Counted from the stretch's first letter, positions 54,154 through 63,997 are shown. The stretch: 64,000 nt of DNA from Alteromonas salexigens (GCF_025628895.1 NZ_JAOTJC010000008.1:181312-245311), one strand, 5' to 3'. Notes: a model not told the origin generated them from the sequence alone. Numbers and translations are program-made.

Positions 54154-54783
54154 ATGAAGCACGTAATTTCAGGTGTTAAAAAGTTCCAACAGGACGTTTA
54201 CCCAGAAAAGAAGGACATTTTTCAGAAGCTGGCAAAAGGTCAGAGTCCAGAAGTGCTGTTCGTCACCTGCGCGGATTCGCGCATCGATCCTGCTATGATC
54301 ACGCAGACCGACCCCGGTGATCTGTTTGTATGCCGCAATGCCGGTAACGTCGTTCCACCGCATGGTGCACAGGACGGTGGCATGATCGGCTCAATTGAAT
54401 TTGGTGTGGCGGCACTGGGTGTGAGCCATATTGTAGTGTGTGGTCACAGCGACTGCGGCGCCATGAAAGGTGCCATTAACCCTGATGCGCTGGATGCACT
54501 TCCAAACGTAAAAGAGTGGCTGTGCCACTGCCGAGGTGCTAACGAGGCAGTCAAAGCCCGCCACGGAAAAGACAGCCTGTCGCTGGACAACCTGGATGAA
54601 ATCACCCAGGAAAACGTGGTTCAACAACTTCAGCACTTGCGTACCCATCCTGCTGTGGCAGCAAAAATCGCTGCCGGCGAAATTCAGTTGCACGGCTGGG
54701 TGTATGACATTGAGTCAGGCGATATCCAGTGCTACTCGGATGACTCCGGTACATTTCTACCTCTTGAGGAAGCGTACGCATAA
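54154..54783 (+). CDS. Beta-class carbonic anhydrase
   Basis: A 209-residue beta-carbonic anhydrase, interconverting carbon dioxide and bicarbonate. Zinc ligands and catalytic dyad are visible: Cys39, Asp41 and Arg43 in TCADSRIDP, and His98 and Cys101 in CGHSDCGAMKG. CRNAGNVVPPHG is the conserved loop. The open frame reaches back to 54046, but ATG 54154 has a GGGAGCAA site and gives the family N-terminus. It is followed by a SulP transporter after 37 bases, an arrangement used for bicarbonate uptake or for feeding biosynthetic carboxylation. The divergent LysR gene is the likely regulator. Confidence 0.94.
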   Translation: MKHVISGVKKFQQDVYPEKKDIFQKLAKGQSPEVLFVTCADSRIDPAMITQTDPGDLFVCRNAGNVVPPHGAQDGGMIGSIEFGVAALGVSHIVVCGHSDCGAMKGAINPDALDALPNVKEWLCHCRGANEAVKARHGKDSLSLDNLDEITQENVVQQLQHLRTHPAVAAKIAAGEIQLHGWVYDIESGDIQCYSDDSGTFLPLEEAYA

Positions 54784-54820
54784 TTGCGGGTCGCAACGCA
54801 CTCATTGAACGGAGTTATAC

Positions 54821-56455
54821 ATGAAGTTTGAATTAAGCAACTTGCGTGGCGATATAACCGGTGGTATTACCGCCGGTATCGTGGCGCTGCCGCTCGCACT
54901 GGCTCTGGGTGTCGCCTCTGGCGTTGGTCCCATGGCCGGTATGTACGGTGCTATTGCAGTAGGGTTCTTCGCGGCCCTCTTCGGTGGCACCCCGTCGCAA
55001 ATCTCCGGGCCTACCGGGCCAATGGTGGTGGTACTGGCAGGCTTGTTTGCCAGCTTATCCGGCGACGTCGCGCTTATCTTTACCGCCGTCATGCTGGCGG
55101 GTATCTTCCAGATAGTGCTGGGCTTCCTGGGGGTCGGCCAGTACATTCGGCTGGTGCCCTATCCGGTTATTTCCGGGTTTATGTCCGGCATTGGTGCCAT
55201 CATTATCATTCTGCAAATTGGCCGGCTACTGGGGCATGAGCCTCCGGGTGGAACGATTGGGGCACTGAGCTACATCCCCACGGCCCTGGCCGATATTAAC
55301 TTCAGTACACTGGCGCTTGGGCTGGGGACACTGGTCATTGCCTATAAGTGGCCACCGTCGCTGGGCAAATATGTGCCGGGCGCGCTCGCCGCACTGATTA
55401 TTGGCACCCTGGTGAGCCTGTTTTTACCCGTACCTATCCTGGGCGATATTCCTACTGGCCTGCCTAGCCTGCACATGCCTGTTTTTGACCAGAGCAAAGC
55501 GCTGTTAATTATTGAAGCGGCATTTATTCTGGCCATCCTGGGGGCAATTGACAGCCTGTTGACCTCGCTGGTAGCCGATAACATGACCCGTACCCGCCAC
55601 GACAGCAGCCGTGAGCTCATTGGTCAGGGGATTGGTAATACCGTAGCGGGTTTAATCGGTGGTATTGCCGGTGCCGGTGCAACCATGCGTACCGTGGTCA
55701 ATATCCGCAGCGGTGGTTTATACCGTCTGTCGGGCATGACTCACGCGCTGGTTCTGCTGGCCGTGGTATTGGGCCTGAGCCCGCTGGCGGCGAAAATTCC
55801 GCATGCGGTACTGGCGGGTATCCTGGTGAAAGTAGGTTTGGATATTATTGACTGGAGCTACCTGAAGCGCGCACACAAAGGTCCTCGCTGGGACTTTATA
55901 TTAATGCTTCTGGTGCTGGGTCTGACGGTGTTCGTTGACCTGATCACGGCGGTAGGAGTAGGTGTGGTCTTCGCGTCTCTGGCTTATGTACGTCAGATTG
56001 CGCAGCTACAGCTGGTGGAGTTGAACAAGATTCCTGAGTCTTTTGGTAGCGAGGAAGAAAACAGCTATTACAAGAGTATTAAGGAGCATGTATCAATATT
56101 CAGCTTTGGTGGGCCGCTAAGCTTCGGGGCCGCAGCCGATTTAGGTCACCATGTGCGTGAAAAAGTGAAGCCGAAGAGTAAATTCCTTATTCTCGACTTT
56201 ACCCGCGTGCCCAACCTGGATGTCTCGGCAGCCATGGCCGTTGAAACGGTCACGTCAGATGCCACGGCGGCTGGCCGACGCTTGCTATTGTGCGGAACTA
56301 ATCCCGAAGTAGAGGGTGTGTTGGCAGACTTCTATCAACATCATCCAGACATTCCGGTATTTAAAACCCGCCTGGAAGCGTTTAAGTATGCCGAACAGGA
56401 AATTAAAGGTGGTACACCTGGCTCCCAAACCGGCGCGGTAACAGCGGCGACCTGA
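54821..56455 (+). CDS. SulP-family anion transporter with STAS domain (probable bicarbonate transporter)
   Basis: A 544-residue inner-membrane protein of the SLC26/SulP family, with about 12-14 membrane helices in the first 400 residues. It opens LRGDITGGITAGIVALPLAL, carries SGPTGPMVVVLAG, and contains the helix GLIGGIAGAGATMRTVVNIR. A cytoplasmic STAS domain (about 420-520) has FLILDFTRVPNLDVSAAMAV. SulP members move bicarbonate, sulfate or dicarboxylates; the coupled carbonic anhydrase gene favours bicarbonate. An ACGGAG site precedes ATG 54821. It ends just before a strong, bidirectional-looking terminator. Confidence 0.9.
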   Translation: MKFELSNLRGDITGGITAGIVALPLALALGVASGVGPMAGMYGAIAVGFFAALFGGTPSQISGPTGPMVVVLAGLFASLSGDVALIFTAVMLAGIFQIVLGFLGVGQYIRLVPYPVISGFMSGIGAIIIILQIGRLLGHEPPGGTIGALSYIPTALADINFSTLALGLGTLVIAYKWPPSLGKYVPGALAALIIGTLVSLFLPVPILGDIPTGLPSLHMPVFDQSKALLIIEAAFILAILGAIDSLLTSLVADNMTRTRHDSSRELIGQGIGNTVAGLIGGIAGAGATMRTVVNIRSGGLYRLSGMTHALVLLAVVLGLSPLAAKIPHAVLAGILVKVGLDIIDWSYLKRAHKGPRWDFILMLLVLGLTVFVDLITAVGVGVVFASLAYVRQIAQLQLVELNKIPESFGSEEENSYYKSIKEHVSIFSFGGPLSFGAAADLGHHVREKVKPKSKFLILDFTRVPNLDVSAAMAVETVTSDATAAGRRLLLCGTNPEVEGVLADFYQHHPDIPVFKTRLEAFKYAEQEIKGGTPGSQTGAVTAAT

Positions 56456-56474
56456 GTTTGCGAGTAACCGGCAA

Positions 56475-56508
56475 TAAAAAAGACCAGCATTTGCTGGTCT
56501 TTTTTTTA
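56475..56508. terminator. Bidirectional rho-independent terminator between SulP and the M13 peptidase
   Basis: AGACCAGC (56481-56488) pairs with GCTGGTCT (56493-56500) around an ATTT loop that can close further. A run of A precedes it and a run of T follows, so it can serve both the SulP gene (plus strand) and the convergent peptidase gene (minus strand). Confidence 0.9.
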
Positions 56509-56543
56509 CTTATGGACGCCGGCCTCATGGCCGGCACCAATCA

Positions 56544-58634
56544 TTACCAGATACGTACACGCTCTTCCGGCGCCAGATACAGCTCATCGTCAGGCTGTAC
56601 ATCGAACGCTTTGTACCAGGCATCATGGTTACGGGGTGCCAGAGCGCGATAACGACCAGGTGCATGGGTGCCGGCACGAAGCTGGTTCAGCATACTCTGT
56701 TCGGTACGTTTTTCTTTCCACACCTGAGCCCAGGCCAGGAAGAAGCGTTGATCGCCTGTCAGGCCATCGATAACCGGCGCTTCCTTGCCATTCAGGCTTA
56801 ACTGGTAGGCTTCATATGCCATGGCCAGCCCGCCAACATCACCAATGTTCTCACCCAGGCTGTTGCGGCCATTCACGAAGTTGCCTTCAATAGGTTCGTA
56901 CTCATTGTACTGCGCCGCCAGTTTGTCAGCTTTAGCTTCAAAGGCTGCACGGTCTTCGTCAGTCCACCAGTTGCGCTGGATCCCCTGGGCATCCGATTTA
57001 GAACCCTGATCATCAAAGCCGTGGCCCATTTCATGACCAATCACGGCACCAATTGCGCCATAGTTCACGGCGGGATCGGCATTCGGATCGAAGAACGGAG
57101 GCTGCAGAATCGCCGCCGGGAAGACAATTTCATTAAATGAACTGTTGTAATAGGCGTTCACGCGCTGCGGTGTCATTCCCCAACGTTCACGGTCGGTCGG
57201 TTTAAGCTCGCGCTCGACATCCTGCGCCTGGAAGAACTTGCGCAGATTGCGCACGTTTTTCACCAGCTGGTCGTCGGAAATCTCAAGGCCCGAGAAATCC
57301 TGCCACTTGTCGGGGTAACCAATTTTAGGGCGGAATGCTGCCAGTTTCGCCCGGGCATTTTCTTTGGTTTTTTCGCTCATCCAGTCCAGGTTGTCTATAC
57401 GCTTGCCCAGGGCAGTACGCAGGTTTTCAACCAGTTCTGACATTTTTTGTTTAGAGCTTTCCGGGAAGTATTCGTCCACATAAATTTTGCCAATGGCAAA
57501 GCCCAACGACTCCGTACCTGACATCTGGCTAATGGCACGCTTCCAGCGTGGGCGAGGCTCCTGCTGGCCATTCAGAGTGCGGCCATAGAAGTCAAAATGT
57601 TCCTGATAGACATTCTCTGCCAGCAAGGTGGCGTTATTGCTTACCGTATGGAAGGTCAGGTAGGCTTTCCAGTCACTCAGGTCGCGGTCATTAATGATAC
57701 TAATCACGTCACGAACCGGCTCAGGCTGGCTGATATTCAGGGCGGGCACTTTCAGGCCAGTTTGTGCAAAGAAAGTGTCCCAGTCAAAGCCCGGGTAGGC
57801 ATCTGCCAGTTCGTTACGCTCGATTTGGTTCAGTGTCAGGTCGCGGTCACGACGCTTCTCACGGGGCCATTGTACGCGTGCAATGGCGGTTTCCAGTTCA
57901 AGAATCGTCTCGGCTTTCTGCGCCGGCTGCTCTTCTTCTGCCAGGGTCAGCATATTTTCGATGTGAGCCAGGTACGCTTTACGGATCTTAACGAAACGTT
58001 CGTCATCGCTCAGATAATAGTCGCGATCTGGCAGGCCCAGCCCACCGACGCCGACACTTAGCTGATACTCATTCGGATCCAGGCGGTTATACCATAAGCC
58101 GGCCCAGATGGGCGTGCCTGCACCGGTAAGCCAGGCATTACCGAACACTTCTGCCAGGGCCTGACGATTGTCAATGTTGTCGATGGTAGACAGCGTATCA
58201 GCGATAGGCGATAAGCCTTTGTTATTGACTGTCTCGGTGTCCATGTAGGCTTTATAGAAATCATGCACCAGCTGCTCTTCGGCATTCAGCTCGTCTTTTT
58301 GCATGATGTCATCAATAATGGTTTTGACCTGTTCTTCGCTGCGATCAGCCAGGGCGGTAAAAGCCCCATAACGGGTTTTATCTGCTGGCAGCTCAAAGTT
58401 TTCGTACCAGTTGCCACTGGCATACATGAAGAAGTCATCACCTGGGTCTACCGACTCATCCCGGGCCGACAAATCGACACCAAAGGAGCCCAGCTCCGGG
58501 GCCTGACTGGCGTTATCAGTCATCGCCGTCTGGCTGTCTCCAGCGGAGGTTTGTTCCTTCGATTGCTCGGGCTGACTGCAACCAGCCGTCCCTAGTGTGG
58601 CTGCAATAACCGCAGCAAGAAGTTTAAGTTTCAT
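56544..58634 (-). CDS. M13 family zinc metallopeptidase lipoprotein (PepO/neprilysin-like)
   Basis: A 696-residue M13 peptidase. The N-terminus is a lipoprotein signal (MKLKLLAAVIAATLGTAGCS, lipobox LGTAGC), so the enzyme is probably anchored to a membrane facing the periplasm or the outside. The zinc site is IGHEMGHGFDDQGS (HExxH), the third ligand is in ENIGDVGGLAMAYEAY, the family segment NAYYNSSFNEIVFPAAIL is present, and the chain ends in Trp as M13 enzymes do. It should cut small peptides. The terminator behind it is shared with the SulP gene. The FemAB-like gene lies upstream on the same strand and ends six bases before its start. Confidence 0.95.
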   Translation of the reverse strand: MKLKLLAAVIAATLGTAGCSQPEQSKEQTSAGDSQTAMTDNASQAPELGSFGVDLSARDESVDPGDDFFMYASGNWYENFELPADKTRYGAFTALADRSEEQVKTIIDDIMQKDELNAEEQLVHDFYKAYMDTETVNNKGLSPIADTLSTIDNIDNRQALAEVFGNAWLTGAGTPIWAGLWYNRLDPNEYQLSVGVGGLGLPDRDYYLSDDERFVKIRKAYLAHIENMLTLAEEEQPAQKAETILELETAIARVQWPREKRRDRDLTLNQIERNELADAYPGFDWDTFFAQTGLKVPALNISQPEPVRDVISIINDRDLSDWKAYLTFHTVSNNATLLAENVYQEHFDFYGRTLNGQQEPRPRWKRAISQMSGTESLGFAIGKIYVDEYFPESSKQKMSELVENLRTALGKRIDNLDWMSEKTKENARAKLAAFRPKIGYPDKWQDFSGLEISDDQLVKNVRNLRKFFQAQDVERELKPTDRERWGMTPQRVNAYYNSSFNEIVFPAAILQPPFFDPNADPAVNYGAIGAVIGHEMGHGFDDQGSKSDAQGIQRNWWTDEDRAAFEAKADKLAAQYNEYEPIEGNFVNGRNSLGENIGDVGGLAMAYEAYQLSLNGKEAPVIDGLTGDQRFFLAWAQVWKEKRTEQSMLNQLRAGTHAPGRYRALAPRNHDAWYKAFDVQPDDELYLAPEERVRIW

Positions 58635-58640
58635 CGTTAG

Positions 58641-59846
58641 TTACTCATTGTTGTTATAATTGCCATCGGCTACTAGCTCGATAGGCACAGCGTTAAGCGC
58701 ATTTTTAAAATCGGCATTAAAAGGTAAAACATCTAGCGCCTGATTGAAATAGTGAAACACCGCAGGCGTTTCACGGTGTAAGTAATCTGCCACGGCATGG
58801 TGATATTCTGCAGCGAACAAATGGTGAAAAGAGCGACATAAAACCGGCTCAAACCCCCGTAATATTTTGTGTTCGCCTTGGGTGCCCGGATTAAAGAGGG
58901 GAAGTTGATGCTTGATGGCAAACCATATCCCTTCAAAGTAACAGCATACAAAGTGCAACCCGTCTATGTCTTTAAGGCTGCCCCAGTAGCGCCCATACAG
59001 ACCCGAACTGTCATGGAGGAACAGGGCACTGGCCACTGGCTCACCATGCTGCCTTGCAGTGACGAGCATGAGCGACGAGCGACACTGTCGATACAGTAAA
59101 TCAAAGAATGTTTTTGTCAGATAGCCAGTATGGCCACTGCGCTTGAGATATGTGCGCTGATAACACTGGTAGAAAAACGCCATGTCTTCGTCGTTGATAT
59201 CATCACCGGCCAGGGTTGTGAGCTCCACATCCTGCTGCTGAATTTGCGCATAGGCTTTTCTGACCGATTTGCGTTTACGGGAGGTGAGCGCAGCCAGAAA
59301 GTCATCATTGTGACGGTACTGATAGTTATGCCACTGGAATTGCACACTGTAACGGGTGGCGAAGTGTTGCGGCAGTACGGATGAAGTCGCAGATGGGGCA
59401 AACAGCACATGCGCAGACGAGCAACCCTCGGCGGCAAGTGTGGCCATCGCCTCTTCAATACTTGCCTGTAGTGCCTCAGGCGGGTAGCCGTCAGCGTGCA
59501 GTAATCTGGGACCAGTGACCGGGGTAAAAGGCACGGCACTGATCCATTTCGGGTAATAGGCCCTGCCATGCTGGTGATAGGCATCGGCCCAGGCATGATC
59601 GAAGACATATTCTCCATAACTATGACTTTTGAGATAACCCGGCATGGCGGCCACCAGCTCAGCCGCCTCATTTTCTATCAGTAAGTGATAAGGCTGCCAG
59701 CCGGTCTTACCGCCCACACTGTGACTGTCTTCCAGTGCCCGCAAAAACTGATAGGTCAGAAAGGGCCCACATCCATTACTAAGCCGCTGCCAGTGCTCTT
59801 CAGTAACTTCACCAATGTGGTTGATAAAACGAACGCGCAGACCCAT
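58641..59846 (-). CDS. FemAB-like / GNAT family acyltransferase (DUF482, peptidogalycan family)
   Basis: A 401-residue soluble protein of the FemAB_like family (formerly DUF482). Recognisable segments are PFLTYQFLRALEDSHSVG near the start, YGEYVFDHAWADAYHQHGR, KFVSAVPFTPVTGPRLL-type sequence (here WISAVPFTPVTGPRLL), RRKSVRKAYAQIQ-like basic helix, and the double GNAT fold segment GTQGEHKILRGFEPVLCRSF. Relatives are annotated as GNAT acetyltransferases or peptidoglycan-precursor aminoacyl transferases, but the true substrate is unknown. It lies six bases before the M13 peptidase gene on the same strand, so they probably form a two-gene unit. Confidence 0.87.
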   Translation of the reverse strand: MGLRVRFINHIGEVTEEHWQRLSNGCGPFLTYQFLRALEDSHSVGGKTGWQPYHLLIENEAAELVAAMPGYLKSHSYGEYVFDHAWADAYHQHGRAYYPKWISAVPFTPVTGPRLLHADGYPPEALQASIEEAMATLAAEGCSSAHVLFAPSATSSVLPQHFATRYSVQFQWHNYQYRHNDDFLAALTSRKRKSVRKAYAQIQQQDVELTTLAGDDINDEDMAFFYQCYQRTYLKRSGHTGYLTKTFFDLLYRQCRSSLMLVTARQHGEPVASALFLHDSSGLYGRYWGSLKDIDGLHFVCCYFEGIWFAIKHQLPLFNPGTQGEHKILRGFEPVLCRSFHHLFAAEYHHAVADYLHRETPAVFHYFNQALDVLPFNADFKNALNAVPIELVADGNYNNNE

Positions 59847-59949
59847 TTTAGTTCAGCGGCCTGAGAGTGGTAATTGACTGATATGCCAGGTTCGCTCTAT
59901 GGTGCGAGCCTAAGACAGGTTTTTCTATTTTCAAAAGCAGGTACTGTGT

Positions 59950-60435
59950 ATGCATGAAGAATTAACCCAGGATGATGAGGCCACTATTGCCGCTACAGAC
60001 CGAAAAGTCATTATTGAGTCGATTACTCGCATGCTGGCACGACGAGAGCACTCCCGCAACGAGATCCTGCGCAAGCTGGCGCAAAAAGGAATGAGTGAAT
60101 CGGATGTGACCCCCGTACTGGATGAATTTAGCGAAGCGGGTATTCAAAGTGACAGCCGCTATGCAGAAAGCCGCGCGCGGGCCCTGGCGCTGAAAGGCTC
60201 CGGCCCCCGCAAGATCGCCGGGGATCTGGCTCAGCATGGGGTGTGTGAACTGCTGATAGAAGAGGCGATTGCAGCCATAGAAACGGACTGGTTCACGCTG
60301 GCCCGGGAAGTCAAAGAAAAGAAGTTCGGGCCTGAACTGGCCGAGGACTATCGGGCCCGAATGAAGCAAATGCAATTTCTACAGTACCGGGGCTTTGCAC
60401 AAAGCCATATCAATTACGCGGTTTCGGGCGACTAA
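59950..60435 (+). CDS. recX: Regulatory protein RecX
   Basis: A 161-residue, all-helical protein with the three tandem three-helix repeats of RecX: ITRMLARREHSRNEILRKLA, YAESRARALALKGSGPRKIA and the C-terminal repeat with FLQYRGFAQSHINYAV. RecX inhibits RecA filament growth. In many gammaproteobacteria it lies between recA and alaS; here alaS follows but recA is not upstream, its place being taken by the divergent FemAB-like gene. No clear LexA box was found in the 100-base divergent region. The start ATG 59950 has no strong ribosome-binding site. Confidence 0.9.
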   Translation: MHEELTQDDEATIAATDRKVIIESITRMLARREHSRNEILRKLAQKGMSESDVTPVLDEFSEAGIQSDSRYAESRARALALKGSGPRKIAGDLAQHGVCELLIEEAIAAIETDWFTLAREVKEKKFGPELAEDYRARMKQMQFLQYRGFAQSHINYAVSGD

Positions 60436-60571
60436 AAGCTGTTCAACTGCTTAACATGAAGGCGCGTTCCGTGGTATCGTTGCGCCCTTCAGAGGCGCGT
60501 GTGTGGGCGCCTGCAGCGCAGGTCTTGGCCCGCGGGTTTCGTTTTATTAGGAATAGGAAGTTAGGATCTCA

Positions 60572-63169
60572 ATGACATTATCTACAGCTGATATTCGCCA
60601 AACATTTTTTGATTATTTCAAACGCCACGGTCATCAGACAGTGTCGAGTTCGTCTCTGGTGCCAGCGGATGATCCAACCCTTCTATTTACCAACGCGGGC
60701 ATGAACCAGTTCAAGAACCTGTTTCTTGGCACAGAGAAGCGTAGCTACACCCGCGCCGTGTCTTCTCAGCGTTGTGTGCGTGCCGGTGGCAAACATAACG
60801 ATTTAGAAAACGTGGGCTACACCGCCCGCCACCATACGTTTTTCGAAATGCTGGGAAATTTCAGTTTCGGCGACTATTTCAAACAGCAGGCAATTGAATT
60901 TGCGTGGAAGTTTCTGACTGAAGAACTGAAACTCCCCAAAGAGAAGCTGTTGGTGACGGTTTATACCGAAGATGACGAAGCCTTTGATATCTGGGAAAAC
61001 CATATCGGTGTACCCAAGGAAAAAATAATTCGAATCAGCACCTCTGACAACTTCTGGTCGATGGGAGACACCGGCCCCTGCGGACCCTGCTCGGAAATCT
61101 TTTACGATCACGGTGAGCACATCTGGGGTGGCCCGCCAGGAACTCCGGAAGAAGATGGCGACCGCTTCATTGAAATCTGGAACCTGGTTTTCATGCAGTA
61201 TAACAAGCAGGCTGACGGTACTATGGAGCCGCTGCCTAAGCCGTCTATCGATACCGGCATGGGGCTAGAGCGGATTTCCGCTATCCTGCAGGACGTGCAC
61301 AGCAACTATGAAATTGACCTGTTCCAGAGCCTGATTAAAGCGGCCGCTGAAATTGTGGGCAGCAATGACTTAAAAGACAAATCACTGCGGGTTATCGCCG
61401 ATCACATCCGCTCATGCAGCTTTCTTATTTGTGATGGGGTGATGCCCAGCAACGAAGGCCGCGGCTATGTGCTGCGCCGGGTTATCCGCCGTGCGGTTCG
61501 CCATGGTTATAAGCTGGGCGCCGATGGCATTTTCTTCTATAAACTGGTCGCAGCGCTGGCTAAAGAGATGGGCGACGCCTATCCGGAACTGGTCGATCAG
61601 CAGCCGGTAATTGAGAAAGTCTTGCGGGTAGAGGAAGAGCAGTTCAGCAAAACACTGGCCCGGGGCATGGCCATGCTGAACGATACACTGGCGAATCTGG
61701 ACGGCGATACGGTACCCGGTGAAGTGGTATTCAAACTTTATGATACTTACGGGTTCCCGGTTGATCTGACCAATGACGTTGCCCGTGAGCACCATATGCA
61801 AATTGATGAAGCGGGCTTCGAAGAAGCCATGCAGGCACAGCGCGCCCGTGCGCAGCAAGCCAGTCAGTTCGGGGCTGATTACAACGCCCAGTTGAAAGTG
61901 GAACATGAAACCGAATTTACCGGCTACACCGACATTGACGGCGAAGCCAATATTGTCGAACTAATTACCGATAATGCATTTACTGACACGCTCACTGACG
62001 GCCAGGAAGGTGTGGTTGTTTTAGATAGCACCCCCTTCTACGCAGAAGCTGGCGGGCAGAGTGGCGACAGCGGCGTGTTAAAAGTGGCTGGCGGCGAATT
62101 TGTGGTCGCCGATACCCAGAAAATGGGCAATGCGTTTGCGCACCGGGGAATTGCGAGAGGTACCATCCGCAAGGGCGAGCGAGCCGAAGCGATCATCGAC
62201 AACACAAACCGTGAAGCTATCAAGAAAAATCACAGTGCCACCCATTTGCTGCACGCCGCACTGCGTGAAGTGCTCGGCGATCACGTCACGCAAAAAGGCT
62301 CGCTGGTGGAAGCAGAGCGTATGCGTTTTGACTTCTCCCACTTTGAATCTGTTACGCAAACCCAGCTGAATCAGATAGAAGCGCGGGTCAATGAAGAAAT
62401 TCGGGCCAATCATGCCTTGCAAACGGAACTCATGGACCTGGATCAGGCCAAAGAGTCAGGTGCCATGGCGCTGTTCGGTGAAAAGTACGATGAAAAAGTG
62501 CGGGTAGTCACCATGGGGCCGTTCTCAGTAGAGCTGTGCGGTGGCACTCATGTGAACCGCACCGGTGACATTGGCCTGTTCAAGATTACCAGTGAAGGCG
62601 GAATAGCTTCAGGCGTACGCCGTATTGAAGCAATTACTGGTGAAGCAGCATTGAGTTATGTGCAAGACCAACAACAGCTGGTGGATCACGTGGCTGGCAT
62701 GCTTAAAACTGACAGCAGTGGCGTCATTGACCGGGTAACAGCACTGCAGGAACAGGCGCGCAGTCTTGAAAAAGCACTGAGTGCGGCGAAGCAGAAGCTG
62801 GCAAGTCAGCAGGGCGCCGACATGCTGGCCAATAAAATCCAGATTAACGGCGTAAATGTGTTGGTGTCTAAGCTTGAAGGCGTTGAAGCAAAGGCGCTGC
62901 GGGGCATGATGGACGATATAAAAAACCGAATTGGCGATGGCGTCGTATTATTAGGTGTTGCTAATGAAGGCAAGGTTAATTTAATTGCCGGAGTGACAAA
63001 ATCGTTAACCTCAAAAGTGAAAGCCGGAGAGCTGGTTAACTTCGTCGCAGCGCAAGTAGGTGGTAAAGGTGGCGGACGTCCTGACATGGCTCAGGCAGGT
63101 GGTGATAATCCAGCGCAACTGGAAGCCGCACTGAACTCGGTTAACGCGTGGCTTGAAGATAAGCTATAA
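60572..63169 (+). CDS. alaS: Alanyl-tRNA synthetase
   Basis: An 865-residue class II synthetase charging tRNA-Ala. The catalytic core (about 1-240) holds the ATP-binding motifs with [15 protein letters not shown] and [16 protein letters not shown]; the editing domain (about 550-710) has [11 protein letters not shown] and [11 protein letters not shown], the zinc ligands that clear mischarged Ser and Gly. The C-terminal part has a coiled coil and the glycine-rich C-Ala domain ([16 protein letters not shown]). A TAGGAT site precedes ATG 60572. The 136-base leader between recX and the start contains GC-rich inverted repeats. csrA follows after a probable terminator. Confidence 0.97.
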   Translation: MTLSTADIRQTFFDYFKRHGHQTVSSSSLVPADDPTLLFTNAGMNQFKNLFLGTEKRSYTRAVSSQRCVRAGGKHNDLENVGYTARHHTFFEMLGNFSFGDYFKQQAIEFAWKFLTEELKLPKEKLLVTVYTEDDEAFDIWENHIGVPKEKIIRISTSDNFWSMGDTGPCGPCSEIFYDHGEHIWGGPPGTPEEDGDRFIEIWNLVFMQYNKQADGTMEPLPKPSIDTGMGLERISAILQDVHSNYEIDLFQSLIKAAAEIVGSNDLKDKSLRVIADHIRSCSFLICDGVMPSNEGRGYVLRRVIRRAVRHGYKLGADGIFFYKLVAALAKEMGDAYPELVDQQPVIEKVLRVEEEQFSKTLARGMAMLNDTLANLDGDTVPGEVVFKLYDTYGFPVDLTNDVAREHHMQIDEAGFEEAMQAQRARAQQASQFGADYNAQLKVEHETEFTGYTDIDGEANIVELITDNAFTDTLTDGQEGVVVLDSTPFYAEAGGQSGDSGVLKVAGGEFVVADTQKMGNAFAHRGIARGTIRKGERAEAIIDNTNREAIKKNHSATHLLHAALREVLGDHVTQKGSLVEAERMRFDFSHFESVTQTQLNQIEARVNEEIRANHALQTELMDLDQAKESGAMALFGEKYDEKVRVVTMGPFSVELCGGTHVNRTGDIGLFKITSEGGIASGVRRIEAITGEAALSYVQDQQQLVDHVAGMLKTDSSGVIDRVTALQEQARSLEKALSAAKQKLASQQGADMLANKIQINGVNVLVSKLEGVEAKALRGMMDDIKNRIGDGVVLLGVANEGKVNLIAGVTKSLTSKVKAGELVNFVAAQVGGKGGGRPDMAQAGGDNPAQLEAALNSVNAWLEDKL

Positions 63170-63225
63170 TCGCAAAATACATTTTATTTTCAGTGAGTTT
63201 TTGAAGTGACACAAGAACACGGAAT

Positions 63226-63265
63226 CACTGTACCGTTGCTGGGTCGTGCCAGACAGTGGTTTTTT
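63226..63265 (+). terminator. Probable terminator or attenuator between alaS and csrA
   Basis: CACTGT (63226-63231) pairs with ACAGTG (63253-63258), and inside it CTGG (63239-63242) pairs with CCAG (63249-63252), leaving one bulged strand. A run of T follows. It would end alaS transcripts, leaving csrA to its own promoter or to read-through. Confidence 0.5.
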
Positions 63266-63304
63266 GTAGGGATATGTTCGTAAATAAGGAACAGGAGCAA
63301 ACGA

Positions 63305-63502
63305 ATGCTTATTTTGACTCGTCGTGTAGGTGAAACCCTGATGGTTGGTGATGACGTCACCGTAACCGTCTTGGGCGTTAAAGGGAATCAGGTACGAATT
63401 GGTGTGAATGCACCGAAAGAAGTATCGGTGCACCGTGAAGAAATTTATATGCGGATCCAGGCTGAAAAGAATGGTCAGCCCGGTAGTCCGGATAAAGAGT
63501 AA
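63305..63502 (+). CDS. csrA: Carbon storage regulator CsrA
   Basis: A 65-residue RNA-binding dimer that controls translation of mRNAs with GGA motifs, affecting carbon flow, biofilm and motility. The sequence is canonical: [20 protein letters not shown], then [21 protein letters not shown], with RNA-contact residues Arg6 and Arg44-equivalents present. The leader carries two AGGA motifs (in AAGGAAC and CAGGAGC), the second being the ribosome-binding site, which is the arrangement used for autoregulation. alaS-csrA-tRNA-Ser-tRNA-Arg is the same order as in E. coli. Confidence 0.96.
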   Translation: MLILTRRVGETLMVGDDVTVTVLGVKGNQVRIGVNAPKEVSVHREEIYMRIQAEKNGQPGSPDKE

Positions 63503-63512
63503 TCAGTAACAG

Positions 63513-63538
63513 AAAGGCCGGTGTAAACCGGCTTTTTT
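63513..63538 (+). terminator. Rho-independent terminator after csrA
   Basis: GCCGGT (63517-63522) and ACCGGC (63527-63532) form a stem with a GTAA loop, followed by six T. It separates csrA from the tRNA genes. Confidence 0.88.
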
Positions 63539-63662
63539 GTATAAAAACGGTATATTTACTGGTTTTTTGCACAATTCGTTTAAAATCCAGTCATGCAGTA
63601 GATTTTCTGGAAAAATGGTTTGACTAAGCGCAGTGGATCCGTAAAATGCACCCCGCAGTCAC

Positions 63663-63755
<93 letters not shown>

Positions 63756-63790
63756 ATTCGTTGATAGTGGCAGTCAACAACAAGTTTTGC

Positions 63791-63867
63791 GCGTGTGTAG
63801 CTCAGCTGGATAGAGTACCTGGCTACGAACCAGGCGGTCGGAGGTTCGAATCCTTCCACACGCGCCA
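63791..63867 (+). tRNA. tRNA-Arg (ACG), copy 1
   Basis: A 77-base tRNA. GCGTGTG (63791-63797) pairs with CACACGC (63857-63863), G is the discriminator, and CCA is encoded. The anticodon loop CTACGAA, closed by CCTGG and CCAGG, gives ACG, which becomes ICG after TadA editing and reads CGU, CGC and CGA. Confidence 0.97.
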
Positions 63868-63920
63868 CTACTTTTAAAAGTGCCACCTTTTGTAGTAACA
63901 TACAAAAGTAAACAGTTTAC

Positions 63921-63997
63921 GCGTGTGTAGCTCAGCTGGATAGAGTACCTGGCTACGAACCAGGCGGTCGGAGGTTCGAATCCTTCCACACGCGCCA
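63921..63997 (+). tRNA. tRNA-Arg (ACG), copy 2
   Basis: Identical over all 77 bases to the copy at 63791-63867, with encoded CCA. The 53-base spacer between the copies is unlike the spacer before copy 1. The array probably continues beyond the window. Confidence 0.97.
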
